49,060 bases of DNA. Source: Raskinella chloraquaticus (SeqCode) (GTDB taxonomy: Bacteria; Pseudomonadota; Alphaproteobacteria; Rhizobiales; UBA4765). Within the stretch, counting starts at the first letter, position 1. The number at the start of each line of letters is the position of its first letter. Below are positions 24,597 to 33,584 of the stretch, in pieces. A program made the position numbers and the translations under genes. Where the stretch lies: positions 1 to 49,060 of the forward strand of contig DEZK01000010.1 of assembly GCA_002365175.1 (NCBI GenBank). Direction: 5' to 3'. Below the pieces are notes generated by a model. The model saw only the letters and a program-made list of their open reading frames with translations, was not told the origin of the DNA and searched no databases.

Positions 24597-26525
24597 ATGA
24601 GTCGCAACTTGCCTTTTGGTCTGATCGGGGGTTTGGCGCCATCGCGCCTGTCGCGGTCACATGGCGTGCCCCCTGGTCAGGCCGCATTGATGATGCGCGC
24701 GGGTGAAATCGCCAACCCGTCGCGCCGCGCTGCGCTGGCGGGAATGTTGGGCCTGCTTGGCCTTCATTTCAGCGGCCGCGCTTTGGGCCAGGAGACCATC
24801 GCCCGCCACGGGATCGCGATGCACGGTGAGCCCGCCCTGCCGCCACATTTCACCCACCTGCCCTACGCCGATCCAGCGGCCCCCAAGGGTGGTCGCCTGA
24901 CAATCGGCGTGGTCGGTTCTTTTGACAGCCTCAACCCCTATATCGTTCGCGGACAGTCGGCCGGCGAAGTCCAGACTTATGTGTTTGAACCGCTGCTGAT
25001 CCGTAGCCTGGACGAACCGTTCACGCTTTACGGTCACGTGGCGCAAAGCGTCGAAATGCCGGATGACCGCTCGTCGATCACCTTTACACTCAATCCTGCG
25101 GCGCGGTTTTCAGATGGCGTTGCGATCAGTGCTGAAACGGTGGCGTTTTCGCTCGATATCCTGAAGCGGCTCGGTTGGCCCAACCTGCGCAACTATTATT
25201 CGAAAGTGGAGCGCGTCGAAATTCTGGGTCCGCGGCGTGTACGTCTGTCGTTTCCCGCAGCACAGGACCGCGAATTGCCGCTGATCCTCAGCCTGCTGCC
25301 GATGCTGCCGCAACATCGGCTCGACGACACTCGCTTCGACCAGACGACGCTTGAAGCGCCCGTCGGCAGCGGACCTTACATTGTCGGCGATGTTGATGTC
25401 GGAAAGTCGGTCGTTTACAGCAAAAATCCCGATTGGTGGGCTCGCGATCTGCCCTTCACCAAGGGTCTGCATAATTTTTCCGAGATCAAAATCGAATATT
25501 TCCGTGATGACAACACGATGTTCGAGGCGCTGAAGAAGGGCATCATTGATCTGCGGCCGGAGGATAATCCGACGCGCTGGCAGACGGGCTATGATTTCCC
25601 TGCGGCGCGTGAGGGACGCGTGATACGCGAGAGCTTCACCTCGGGTCTCCCCAAGCCGATGTTCGCTCTCGCCTTCAATCAGCGCCGCGATGTGTTTGCC
25701 AGGCGCGAGGTGCGCCAGGCATTGACGGCCCTGTTTGACTTCGAGTGGATCAACGCCAATCTGTTCTCGAACACTTACCGACGAACCCACAGTTATTTCG
25801 AGGGCTCCGAGCTATCGGCCATCGGAGTTTCGGCGTCTGCCGGCGAGAAGCGGCTTCTGGAACCGTTCATGGACAAGATGCCCGCAGCTGTGCTTGGCGG
25901 CACATGGCGCGCGCCGGTGAGCGATGGGTCCGGGTTTGATCGTACCCGCGTGCGCGAAGCGCTCGATTTGCTGGCTGGCGCGGGATATCTGCCGAAAGAC
26001 GGCAAATTGCGGGATCGGCAAGGGCAAGCGCTGACCTTCGAAGCGATGGTCAATCTTCACGAGCATGAACGCCTTTTGCTGGCCTGGCGCCGCGTACTCG
26101 ACCGGGTTGGCATTGATTTGCGCATCAGGGTGATCGACAGCGCCCAGTTCGAACGGCGCCGCCAGAACTATGATTACGACATGATCCCGTGGGCCTGGGG
26201 GGCGTCCTTATCACCCGGTAACGAACAGGCTTTCCGCTGGGGCTCCAAAGTGGCCGACCAGCCCGGGTCCTTCAATCTTGCCGGCGTCAAAGACCCGGCG
26301 GTCGACCAGATGGTTCTGGCTTTGCTCGCGGCCCGCCAGCGCGAGGACTTCGTCGATGCCGCGCGGGCGCTCGACCGGGCGCTGATCGCGGGAGCCTATG
26401 TGTTGCCCCTCTACCATCTGCCGGAACGGCGGATCGCACACGCCTCCTCGTTAGGTCATCCCCAGAAAACGGCGCTTTTTGGTCCGACATTCGAGAGCTG
26501 GTGGCGCAAACCCGCCTCGCCATGA
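24597..26525 (+). CDS. ABC transporter substrate-binding protein, family 5 (YejA/DppA-like)
   Basis: A 642-residue extracytoplasmic binding protein of the peptide/nickel family (SBP_bac_5). The opening of the mature region (HGIAMHGEPALPPHFTHLPYADP, with PKGG and FDSLNPY) is characteristic of the YejA branch, which binds oligopeptides and related compounds. The export signal is near residues 42-66 and contains SRRAALAGMLGLLGL, which may be a twin-arginine signal. The lead before it is long, so ATG 24690 is a plausible alternative start. No permease or ATPase genes are nearby, so it is an orphan component. It is followed 4 bases later by the ANL-like gene and then the REC-like gene, an apparent three-gene unit. 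Confidence 0.9.
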   Translation: MSRNLPFGLIGGLAPSRLSRSHGVPPGQAALMMRAGEIANPSRRAALAGMLGLLGLHFSGRALGQETIARHGIAMHGEPALPPHFTHLPYADPAAPKGGRLTIGVVGSFDSLNPYIVRGQSAGEVQTYVFEPLLIRSLDEPFTLYGHVAQSVEMPDDRSSITFTLNPAARFSDGVAISAETVAFSLDILKRLGWPNLRNYYSKVERVEILGPRRVRLSFPAAQDRELPLILSLLPMLPQHRLDDTRFDQTTLEAPVGSGPYIVGDVDVGKSVVYSKNPDWWARDLPFTKGLHNFSEIKIEYFRDDNTMFEALKKGIIDLRPEDNPTRWQTGYDFPAAREGRVIRESFTSGLPKPMFALAFNQRRDVFARREVRQALTALFDFEWINANLFSNTYRRTHSYFEGSELSAIGVSASAGEKRLLEPFMDKMPAAVLGGTWRAPVSDGSGFDRTRVREALDLLAGAGYLPKDGKLRDRQGQALTFEAMVNLHEHERLLLAWRRVLDRVGIDLRIRVIDSAQFERRRQNYDYDMIPWAWGASLSPGNEQAFRWGSKVADQPGSFNLAGVKDPAVDQMVLALLAARQREDFVDAARALDRALIAGAYVLPLYHLPERRIAHASSLGHPQKTALFGPTFESWWRKPASP

Positions 26526-26529
26526 CATA

Positions 26530-28122
26530 ATGCGGCTGATGATCGATTCTGACCCCAACGCTCAATCCTATGCCGATGTCGGCCTGTGGGGCCGCGCCAC
26601 GCTTGATGCCCTGTTCAAGCGCAATCTGGCGCGCGCGCCGGACCGCCTGGCGATGTGTGATGGCACTGAGCGCAAAAGATGGTCAGGGCGACCGGCTCTT
26701 CGCCTGACCTTCCGCCAGGCAGACGACATCATATCGGCTCTCGCGGGTCGTTTTATCGAATTGGGGCTGCGGCAGGGGTCGGTGGTTGCGGTGTCACTGC
26801 CCAATTGCGTTGAAGCCTTCCTGACGATCCTTGCCTGCGGGCGCGCCGGTCTGGTGCCTGCGGTGATGCCGTTTTTGTGGCGGGCGAGCGATGTGTCGCG
26901 TGCGCTCGAACCGCTGGCCGCCAAGGCGTTGATCACCATCACGCGTGCTGGCGATGACATGCCGGCTGATTTCATGCGCTACGCGGCCGCCGAACTTTTC
27001 GCCGTTCGCTATGTGATGGCTTTCGGCGCTGATGCGCCTGACGGGGTCATGTCGCTTGATGAGTACCTGAACGGTGTGCATCCGCGCGACGTGCGCTTTC
27101 CCCCCTCATCCGACGCGCCTGCTGATCAGGCAGCGCTCATCACATTCGCCACCCAGCCATCCGGGCCTATCGCGATTGCCCGCAGCCACAACCATTGCGT
27201 GTGTTCCGGCCTGGTCAATGTGCTCGAAGTGGGGCTTGAGCCTGGCGATGTCATCGCGACGTCATTGATGCCGACGGGAATTGCCTCCTTGTCGTCCAGC
27301 CTGTTTCCCTGGCTGCTGACGGGTGGCACCCTCCTTCTTCATCAACCCTTTGATCTGGCCGGCTTCAATGCACTCATCGAGCAGGAAAAAGTGAAGCATG
27401 CCGTGGTTCCAGGCGCGTTCCTCGGTGATCTGGCACCACGCATCGGTGATGGGTCGCATCGTCTTTTGCGTACGCTGATCGGCGTTCATGGTGATGGTGC
27501 GCGGGCGGGCGCGTTTGATCCCGTCGAATGCAAGACGGATATTGTCGATGTCGTTGCCTTCGACGAGTTTGGCGTCGCGGCACGGCGGCGGCGCAAGGGC
27601 GTAGCGCAGGCGTTGACTGCCGGCCCGCTTTATCATCCAGCTGACAGCGAGAGCGGCCCAGTATTGATCGAAACTAAAATCGGTGGCGATGGAACGGTGA
27701 TGGTCAAGGGACCGCAAGTTCCCTATTCGGGAAAATTCGGCGAGGGCTATCGCCCCACGACATTGCGCGTTGGCAAGCACGACACGTCGCTTGCCGTGTT
27801 AAAGCGCCTCACAGGCGTCGCCTATGTCGGCGGCCTTGGCGTTGGCACCGGTGAAATCGAAAAGCAATTGCTGGCAAGCGATGATGTCGACGCGGTGAAA
27901 GTAACAGTCGTCCATGATCCCCTGTTCGGCCAACGGATCGAAGCGCAGATCGCTCCCCGCCTTAATGGAGCAACCCAGGGGGAGGCTCTCGTTCAGCGCA
28001 TTCAGGCGCGTTTCGCAAGCGCTGGCATTGCAGCCTACAAGACACCAACGATGATCAGGATCGAGCACCGCCTTCGTGGCGACATGCATGCGCGCCAGCG
28101 CGGCGTCTCGCAAGGCAGCTAG
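26530..28122 (+). CDS. Degenerate ANL-superfamily (acyl-CoA-synthetase-like) protein
   Basis: A 530-residue protein with the overall plan of an AMP-dependent acyl-CoA synthetase: LTFRQADDIISALAGRFIELGLRQG and SLPNCVEAFLTILACGRAGLVPAVMPFLWR are clear. The catalytic motifs are eroded. The phosphate loop (normally TSGTTGxPKG) reads FATQPSGPIAIARSH at about 206-220 with no Lys. The TGD hinge is not visible, the A8 region has KRLTGVAYVGGLGVGTGEIE, and the C-terminal catalytic Lys segment reads RLRGDMHARQRG with no PxTxxGK. It is therefore unlikely to adenylate substrates in the usual way. It starts 4 bases after the binding-protein stop and is followed 2 bases later by the REC-like gene. A ligand-sensing or scaffold role is an inference. 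Confidence 0.82.
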   Translation: MRLMIDSDPNAQSYADVGLWGRATLDALFKRNLARAPDRLAMCDGTERKRWSGRPALRLTFRQADDIISALAGRFIELGLRQGSVVAVSLPNCVEAFLTILACGRAGLVPAVMPFLWRASDVSRALEPLAAKALITITRAGDDMPADFMRYAAAELFAVRYVMAFGADAPDGVMSLDEYLNGVHPRDVRFPPSSDAPADQAALITFATQPSGPIAIARSHNHCVCSGLVNVLEVGLEPGDVIATSLMPTGIASLSSSLFPWLLTGGTLLLHQPFDLAGFNALIEQEKVKHAVVPGAFLGDLAPRIGDGSHRLLRTLIGVHGDGARAGAFDPVECKTDIVDVVAFDEFGVAARRRRKGVAQALTAGPLYHPADSESGPVLIETKIGGDGTVMVKGPQVPYSGKFGEGYRPTTLRVGKHDTSLAVLKRLTGVAYVGGLGVGTGEIEKQLLASDDVDAVKVTVVHDPLFGQRIEAQIAPRLNGATQGEALVQRIQARFASAGIAAYKTPTMIRIEHRLRGDMHARQRGVSQGS

Positions 28123-28124
28123 TC

Positions 28125-29018
28125 GTGCGGTCAATCGAGCGTATGCAAGCCGCGCTGAAACGGGCGCAGATCGCCCTCAATCTGCCGGCAGACCCTGACA
28201 CTGAAGCAGGCACGCTGCGTATCGTTGCCTTATGTCGCGGTACGATGTTCAGCGCGCTGAACCTGACGCTTGCGCCACATCAGATTGTTTGCGCGCTGTC
28301 GGAAAAAGCGGCGATCGACCTGGCGCTGGGCGATGTTGCCGAAGGTCTGGTCATTGATGCAACCATGACCGGCCTGTCGGCGATCGACTTCGTTGAGAAG
28401 GTACGGGCGCATCCTGACCTCGCCGACATTCCACTGCTGGCGTTCGCGCCGACTTACGAGCATCAGGGCCTGCTTGACGCGGGTATTGACCGGATCGTTA
28501 CCGCAGCAACGATCGGCAATGATGCGCTCCCCCTATGCCATGCTTACCGCGACGTTCGTTCGCTGCGGGCAAGGTTGCGCAAGACGAAATCGTCTCCCGG
28601 TGCCCATGTGATCAGCACCGAGGCAGACGCGCTTCGCCATATCACGCTCGCGCTTGATGACGAGCATGCCTCCTTCACCCTGGCGGGGCTTAGCGCCGTA
28701 CGCGTCGAAGACCCTGCAGAGCAGGTGACAGACCCAACGGTTTGTCGTGCCGTTTTCCAGATGCTGGCAAGTCTGACGCGCGCTGAAGACGTCGTTCTTG
28801 ATTGTGGCGAGGCCGGACTTTTATTGATCCTGCCCGATGTATCGGCGCAACTGGCGTTGCCGATCATCTCCCGCCTTGACGGCATTGCGCGACACTCAGC
28901 CTTCCTCAAGAGCGATGGTACGGTTGTGGATGGCGTGTCATTAGAGTGCCGGCTTGTTACACCTGCCGACTTTACGTCGGCTAAGGCCATGTGGGACACA
29001 GCCTGCTCTTTTGTGTGA
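28125..29018 (+). CDS. Degenerate receiver plus GGDEF-like regulatory protein
   Basis: A 297-residue protein with two regions. Residues about 30-150 follow the plan of a response-regulator receiver: Asp78 in LVIDATMTGLSAIDF corresponds to the phospho-acceptor, and DIPLLAFAP and DAGIDRIVTA match later strands. The N-terminal acidic pair and the Lys of the KP motif are missing. Residues about 200-290 resemble a GGDEF domain with a ruined active site: RAEDVVLDCGEAGLLLILPD stands where R.xDxxxRxGGDEFxxxLP is expected. The protein looks like a PleD-type relic or a non-catalytic sensor. It starts at GTG 28125, 2 bases after the ANL-like gene, with AAGGCAG upstream; ATG 28143 is an alternative. Confidence 0.68.
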   Translation: MRSIERMQAALKRAQIALNLPADPDTEAGTLRIVALCRGTMFSALNLTLAPHQIVCALSEKAAIDLALGDVAEGLVIDATMTGLSAIDFVEKVRAHPDLADIPLLAFAPTYEHQGLLDAGIDRIVTAATIGNDALPLCHAYRDVRSLRARLRKTKSSPGAHVISTEADALRHITLALDDEHASFTLAGLSAVRVEDPAEQVTDPTVCRAVFQMLASLTRAEDVVLDCGEAGLLLILPDVSAQLALPIISRLDGIARHSAFLKSDGTVVDGVSLECRLVTPADFTSAKAMWDTACSFV

Positions 29019-29045
29019 TTTTGGTATGATCAAGAGGTGTGCTCC

Positions 29046-29711
29046 ATGCAAAAGATGCGGGTGGATATCGTTTCTGACGTCGTTTGCCCGTGGTGCTATA
29101 TCGGCAAGCGGCGCCTTGAGACAGCGATGAAGGCGTTTCCTGACGTCACGTTCGACCTGCATTGGCGCCCGTTCCAGCTTGATGGCACCATCCCGCCCGA
29201 GGGCATTGCGCGCCACACTTACCTGTCGCGCAAATTCGGTTCAGATGAGCGCATCGCGCAGATTTATGACCGCATCAGCGACGAGGGTCGTGGCGAGGGT
29301 ATCGCCTTTGCCTTCGAGAAGATCGACATTTCACCCAATACGCTCGACATGCACCGCCTGTTGCGCTGGGCGGAGGCATCCGGCGTGCAGAACGCTTTGA
29401 AACAACGATTGTTCGATCTGTTCTTCATCGAGGGTGCCAATCTGGCTGATACCGACACGCTTATTTTAGCGGCCGGCTCGGTTGGCATGGATACCAAGGG
29501 TCTGGCTCAGCGCCTGAAAAGCGATGACGACAAAGACGCCGTCAGGAACGAGATTGAAGAAGCACAACGCATGGGTGTGACCGGCGTGCCGTTTTTCATA
29601 TTCGATGCTGCACTCGCCCTGCCCGGGGCTCACCCACCGGAGACCATAGCCGAAGCCATTCGCCAGGCGCTGGCACGCCAGGGTGGCGTACAAACGACGC
29701 CAGCGGGCTGA
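29046..29711 (+). CDS. DsbA family oxidoreductase (FrnE-like)
   Basis: A 221-residue thioredoxin-fold protein with an inserted helical domain. The active site is CPWC in SDVVCPWCYIGKRR, right after the first strand, and the cis-Pro loop is GVTGVPFFIF near the end. This layout is that of FrnE / 2-hydroxychromene-2-carboxylate-isomerase-like cytoplasmic disulfide oxidoreductases; no signal peptide is present. The ATG at 29046 follows AAGAGG with 8 bases of spacing. It is convergent with mfd, 15 bases apart, and its stop codon lies in a hairpin shared with the mfd stop. Confidence 0.93.
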   Translation: MQKMRVDIVSDVVCPWCYIGKRRLETAMKAFPDVTFDLHWRPFQLDGTIPPEGIARHTYLSRKFGSDERIAQIYDRISDEGRGEGIAFAFEKIDISPNTLDMHRLLRWAEASGVQNALKQRLFDLFFIEGANLADTDTLILAAGSVGMDTKGLAQRLKSDDDKDAVRNEIEEAQRMGVTGVPFFIFDAALALPGAHPPETIAEAIRQALARQGGVQTTPAG

Positions 29712-29729
29712 TCAGCATCGGTCTGATCA
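29709..29729. terminator. Hairpin formed by the two convergent stop codons of frnE-like gene and mfd
   Basis: TGATCAG and CTGATCA pair over 7 bp around the loop CATCGGT. The left arm begins with the TGA of the DsbA-family gene and the right arm ends with the complement of the mfd TGA. It is short and lacks T runs; a weak bidirectional termination or RNA-protecting role is possible. Confidence 0.35.
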
Positions 29730-32700
29730 CGCGGCCTTTCCCAGTTCCGCATCACCAATCGCGGCCAGACGGCGCATGAGCGTCATTGTGCCTTTCACGC
29801 GGTCATTGTCGCTCTTCCAGTCGCGCACGAGAACGAGCTTCTGATCGGGGCGCAGGCGCGCCAGTTTTCCCTGCTCGCCAATGAAGGCAATAAGCCCCTG
29901 CAGATTGGGCGGCGTGTTGGCGCGAAACGAGATGACGACCCCCTTGGGCCCGGTATCGAGCTTGTCGATGCCGGCGCGCCGGCACAGCGACTTGATGAGC
30001 ATGACCTTGAGCAAATGCTCTGCTTCCGGCGGAAGAGGACCGAAGCGATCAATCAATTCAGCGCCGAACGCATCGATGTCGCTTTCCTCACGCAGATCGC
30101 CCAGCCGGCGATAAAGCGACAGCCGCAGATTGAGGTCGGCGACATAGGTCTCAGGCAGCATCACCGGCATGCCGAGCGCGATCTGCGGCGACCATTCCTG
30201 ATCGGCCATGACGCGGGTGCCGGACTGGATTTCGGCAATCGCATCCTGCAACATCTGCTGATAGAGTTCATAGCCAACCTCGCGGATATGACCTGACTGC
30301 TCCTCGCCGAGGAGGTTGCCACCGCCCCTGATGTCGAGATCGTGGCTTGCAAGCTGGAAGCCGGCCCCAAGGCTGTCGAGCGATTGCAGCACCTTGAGGC
30401 GGCGCTCTGCAATTGGGTTGAGCTTCTGCTTTTCAGAGGTGGTGAAGTAAGCATAGGCGCGGGTTTTCGAGCGCCCGACGCGACCCTTGAGCTGGTAGAG
30501 CTGGGCTAGTCCGAAAAGATCGGCGCGATGGACGACCAGCGTGTTGGCGGTCGGAATATCGAGTCCCGATTCGACGATCGAGGTTGAGAGGAGAACGTCA
30601 TATTTGCCGTCGTAAAAGGCATTCATGATGTCTTCGAGTTCCGAGGCTGCCATCTGCCCATGGGCAACAGCGACGCTCACCTCGGGGACGTGCTGGGCCA
30701 GAAATTCCCGCCGCTCGGCAAGATCAGCGATCCGCGGGCAGACATAGAACGCCTGGCCGCCTCGATAGCGCTCGCGCAACAGGGCTTCGCGTACAATGAG
30801 CGCATCAAAAGGCGTGATGAAGGTGCGCACCGCGAGGCGATCAACCGGCGGTGTCGCAATGAGCGAGAGCTCGCGCACGCCTGAAAGCGCCAATTGCAGG
30901 GTGCGCGGAATGGGGGTCGCCGTCAGCGTCAGAACGTGCACGTCCGAGCGCAGCTCTTTCAGCTTTTCCTTATGGGCCACACCGAAATGCTGCTCCTCGT
31001 CGATCACCAGCAAGCCAAGATCGCGGAAGGCGACTGATTTCCCCAGCAGCGCATGCGTGCCAACGACAACGTCCACCGTGCCATCGGCGATACCGCGCTT
31101 GGTGTCAGCCAATTCCTTGGCCCCTACCAGTCGCGAAGCGTGACGGACGTTGATAGGCAGGCCGGAAAAGCGGCTTGAAAAGGTGCGAAAATGCTGGCGC
31201 GCCAGAAGCGTGGTCGGCACCACCACGGCAACCTGCTTGCCGCTGATGGCAACCACAAAGGCCGCGCGCAGCGCCACTTCCGTTTTGCCGAAGCCGACAT
31301 CGCCGCACACCAGACGATCCATCGGCTTGCCGGTTGTCAGATCATCGAGGACAGCGGCAATCGCCGCCAGCTGGTCGTCGGTTTCCTCGTAAGGGAAGCG
31401 GGCGCGGAATTCGTCCCAGGCGCCATCGGGTGGCGTAAACGTCGGCGCCAGGCGAAGCGCCCGCTCGGCGGCAATGGCAATGAGCTTGCCCGCCATTTCG
31501 CGCAGGCGCTCCTTCATTTTCGCCTTGCGCGCCTGCCACGCGCCGCCACCGAGGCGATCGAGTTGAACCTCGGATCCGTCTGAGCCGTAGCGCGAAAGGA
31601 GTTCGATATTCTCTACCGGCAGGAAGAGCCTGGTGTCGCCGGCATAGTGCAGTTCGAGGCAATCATGGGCGGCGCCCGTCACCTCGATTGACCTCAAGCC
31701 GACAAAGCGTCCAATGCCGTGATCGAGATGCACAACCACATCGCCCGGCTGAAGGCTGGTGACCTCGGCGATGAAATCAGATGCCCGGCTGCGACGCTGG
31801 CGCGGGCGAACCAGACGGTCGCCCAGAATGTCCTGCTCGGATATGATCGCAAGCCTGCCGGTTACAAAGCCGCTTTCAAGCGGCGCGACGCCAACCGCGA
31901 CCGTACCGGCGGGCAGATCGGCGAATTGCTGCAGGCGCTCGACCGAGCGCGGCTCTTTCAATCCGTGATCTTCCAGGACCGGCAACAGGCGGTCGCGCGC
32001 GCCTGCCGACCACGACGAAATGAGTACCGACGTGCCGGCATCGCTCAGCTGGCGGATATGCTGGCACACCGCTTCGAACACGCCGCCGGGGGCTCCCGCC
32101 CGCTCCGGTGCAAAATTGCGACCTGCGGCAATCGTCAGGTCGATGCGGCGGCTGTTTGCCGGCACGTCGTCAAAGGATGACAACGTGACAAGAGGGTGAT
32201 CAGCGCATCTCTTGTTCAGTTCGTTGTCGCCAAGATAAAGACCGGCAGGCGGCAATGGTTTGTAGGAATTGCCGTCGCTGTCGCGGCTTGCGGCTTCGCG
32301 CCGCGCTTCATAATGATCGGCAATCGTCGTGAACCGTTCACCTGCCGCTTTTTGCGCCAGATGGTCGAGAACGAACGGCACGTTCGGGAGATAATCAAAC
32401 AGGGTGTCGAGATGCTCGTGGAAAAGCGGCAACCAGTGTTCCATGCCCTGATAGCGCCGGCCCTGCGAGACGGCTTCATAGAGGGCATCGCCATGGGCCG
32501 CACCGAATGTCTCGACAAAGCCGCGACGAAACCGTGTGATCGATGTGCTGTCGATGGTCAGTTCTGACAGGGGCACCAGTTCGATGCGTGACAGCGAGCG
32601 CAGGGTCCGCTGGCTTTCCTCATCAAAACTGCGGATTGATTCAAGCGTGTCGCCGAAGAAATCGAGCCGCCACGGCTCAAGACTGCCGGGCGGAAAGAGA

Positions 32701-33242
32701 TCAACCAGGCCGCCGCGCACCGCGTATTCGCCCACTTCGCGAACGGTTGAGGCGCGCTGGAAGCCGTTTTCTTCCAGCCAACGGGCGAGGATTGCCGGGT
32801 CAAAGCGCTCGCCTGTACCAGCCGACAGGCTTTTGGCGAGCAGCGAGGCGCGCGGCGGCACGCGCTGAATGAGGGCGTTGACGGTTGTCAACAGCAGCAG
32901 CGGTGTTTCTGCCTGATCGGCCCGCGCCAATCGCGAGAGCGAGGACATGCGCCGCCCCAGCACGTCAGGATTGGGGGACACGCGATCATAGGGCAGACAA
33001 TCCCAGGCAGGAAGTTCGAGGCGGGGAATGTCAGGCGCGACGAAATCAAGCGCGCGTGCGAGCATCGACATACGCTCGGCATCGCGCGCCACAAAGACGC
33101 AGCCGACACCACCTGACACATTCTTGTCGGCGCGGGCGCGGGCATAAAGCTCGCTGAGGACAAAGGCGGTTGCCGAATCCGGAACCTTCACCAGTCCCAG
33201 CGGTGTCTCATCATCAAGCAGGCCAACCGCAAAGGAAAACAT
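29727..33242 (-). CDS. mfd: Transcription-repair coupling factor
   Basis: Mfd pushes RNA polymerase off lesions and recruits UvrA. The 1171-residue protein has the full domain set: an N-terminal UvrB-like region (LPAWDCLPYDRVSPNPDVLGRRM), the RNA-polymerase-interacting CarD-like domain (LQPGDVVVHLDHGIGRFVGL, about 497-515), the RecG-like translocase with Walker A GDVGFGKTE (about 646-654) and DEEQHFG (about 746), the TRG-like segment and a C-terminal TRCF domain. It starts 4 bases after the sdhE stop on the same strand, so sdhE and mfd are probably one unit. Confidence 0.98.
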   Translation of the reverse strand: MFSFAVGLLDDETPLGLVKVPDSATAFVLSELYARARADKNVSGGVGCVFVARDAERMSMLARALDFVAPDIPRLELPAWDCLPYDRVSPNPDVLGRRMSSLSRLARADQAETPLLLLTTVNALIQRVPPRASLLAKSLSAGTGERFDPAILARWLEENGFQRASTVREVGEYAVRGGLVDLFPPGSLEPWRLDFFGDTLESIRSFDEESQRTLRSLSRIELVPLSELTIDSTSITRFRRGFVETFGAAHGDALYEAVSQGRRYQGMEHWLPLFHEHLDTLFDYLPNVPFVLDHLAQKAAGERFTTIADHYEARREAASRDSDGNSYKPLPPAGLYLGDNELNKRCADHPLVTLSSFDDVPANSRRIDLTIAAGRNFAPERAGAPGGVFEAVCQHIRQLSDAGTSVLISSWSAGARDRLLPVLEDHGLKEPRSVERLQQFADLPAGTVAVGVAPLESGFVTGRLAIISEQDILGDRLVRPRQRRSRASDFIAEVTSLQPGDVVVHLDHGIGRFVGLRSIEVTGAAHDCLELHYAGDTRLFLPVENIELLSRYGSDGSEVQLDRLGGGAWQARKAKMKERLREMAGKLIAIAAERALRLAPTFTPPDGAWDEFRARFPYEETDDQLAAIAAVLDDLTTGKPMDRLVCGDVGFGKTEVALRAAFVVAISGKQVAVVVPTTLLARQHFRTFSSRFSGLPINVRHASRLVGAKELADTKRGIADGTVDVVVGTHALLGKSVAFRDLGLLVIDEEQHFGVAHKEKLKELRSDVHVLTLTATPIPRTLQLALSGVRELSLIATPPVDRLAVRTFITPFDALIVREALLRERYRGGQAFYVCPRIADLAERREFLAQHVPEVSVAVAHGQMAASELEDIMNAFYDGKYDVLLSTSIVESGLDIPTANTLVVHRADLFGLAQLYQLKGRVGRSKTRAYAYFTTSEKQKLNPIAERRLKVLQSLDSLGAGFQLASHDLDIRGGGNLLGEEQSGHIREVGYELYQQMLQDAIAEIQSGTRVMADQEWSPQIALGMPVMLPETYVADLNLRLSLYRRLGDLREESDIDAFGAELIDRFGPLPPEAEHLLKVMLIKSLCRRAGIDKLDTGPKGVVISFRANTPPNLQGLIAFIGEQGKLARLRPDQKLVLVRDWKSDNDRVKGTMTLMRRLAAIGDAELGKAA

Positions 33243-33246
33243 CTGT

Positions 33247-33525
33247 TCAACCGAGATGGAAGGCCTTGAGGCGCTGGAAAAGCGGCGTGCGGTAGGCCTC
33301 GGGAACCTCGCCTCCCTTGACGATCCACGAAAACAGCTCAGGATCGCCGACGTCGATCAATTCCTCAAACAAGTCAAGCTCGTGCGCATTCATGCCCTCA
33401 AGCTCTGCATCGGCAAAGCGACCCATGATGATATCCATTTCCTTGGTGCCGCGATGCCAGGCACGGTAACGGGCGCGCCGACGCCTGAGCGTCAGCGGAT
33501 CGGCGGATGCGACGCCTTCCGTCAT
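33247..33525 (-). CDS. sdhE: FAD assembly factor SdhE (DUF339)
   Basis: A 92-residue helical protein that promotes covalent flavin attachment to the succinate dehydrogenase flavoprotein. The key motif is RGTKEMDIIMGRFAD, with the conserved RGxxE loop; further family features are ELDLFEELIDVGDPELFSWI. The ATG at 33525 follows AAGGA; an in-frame start at 33585 would add 20 unrelated residues and overlap recG. Divergent recG starts 60 bases away, so their promoters must overlap. Confidence 0.95.
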   Translation of the reverse strand: MTEGVASADPLTLRRRRARYRAWHRGTKEMDIIMGRFADAELEGMNAHELDLFEELIDVGDPELFSWIVKGGEVPEAYRTPLFQRLKAFHLG

Positions 33526-33584
33526 GATGATATCCTTCCACCGGCTTGATCCGCTTCCTCTAACGCGACTGGTCACAGGCAGCA

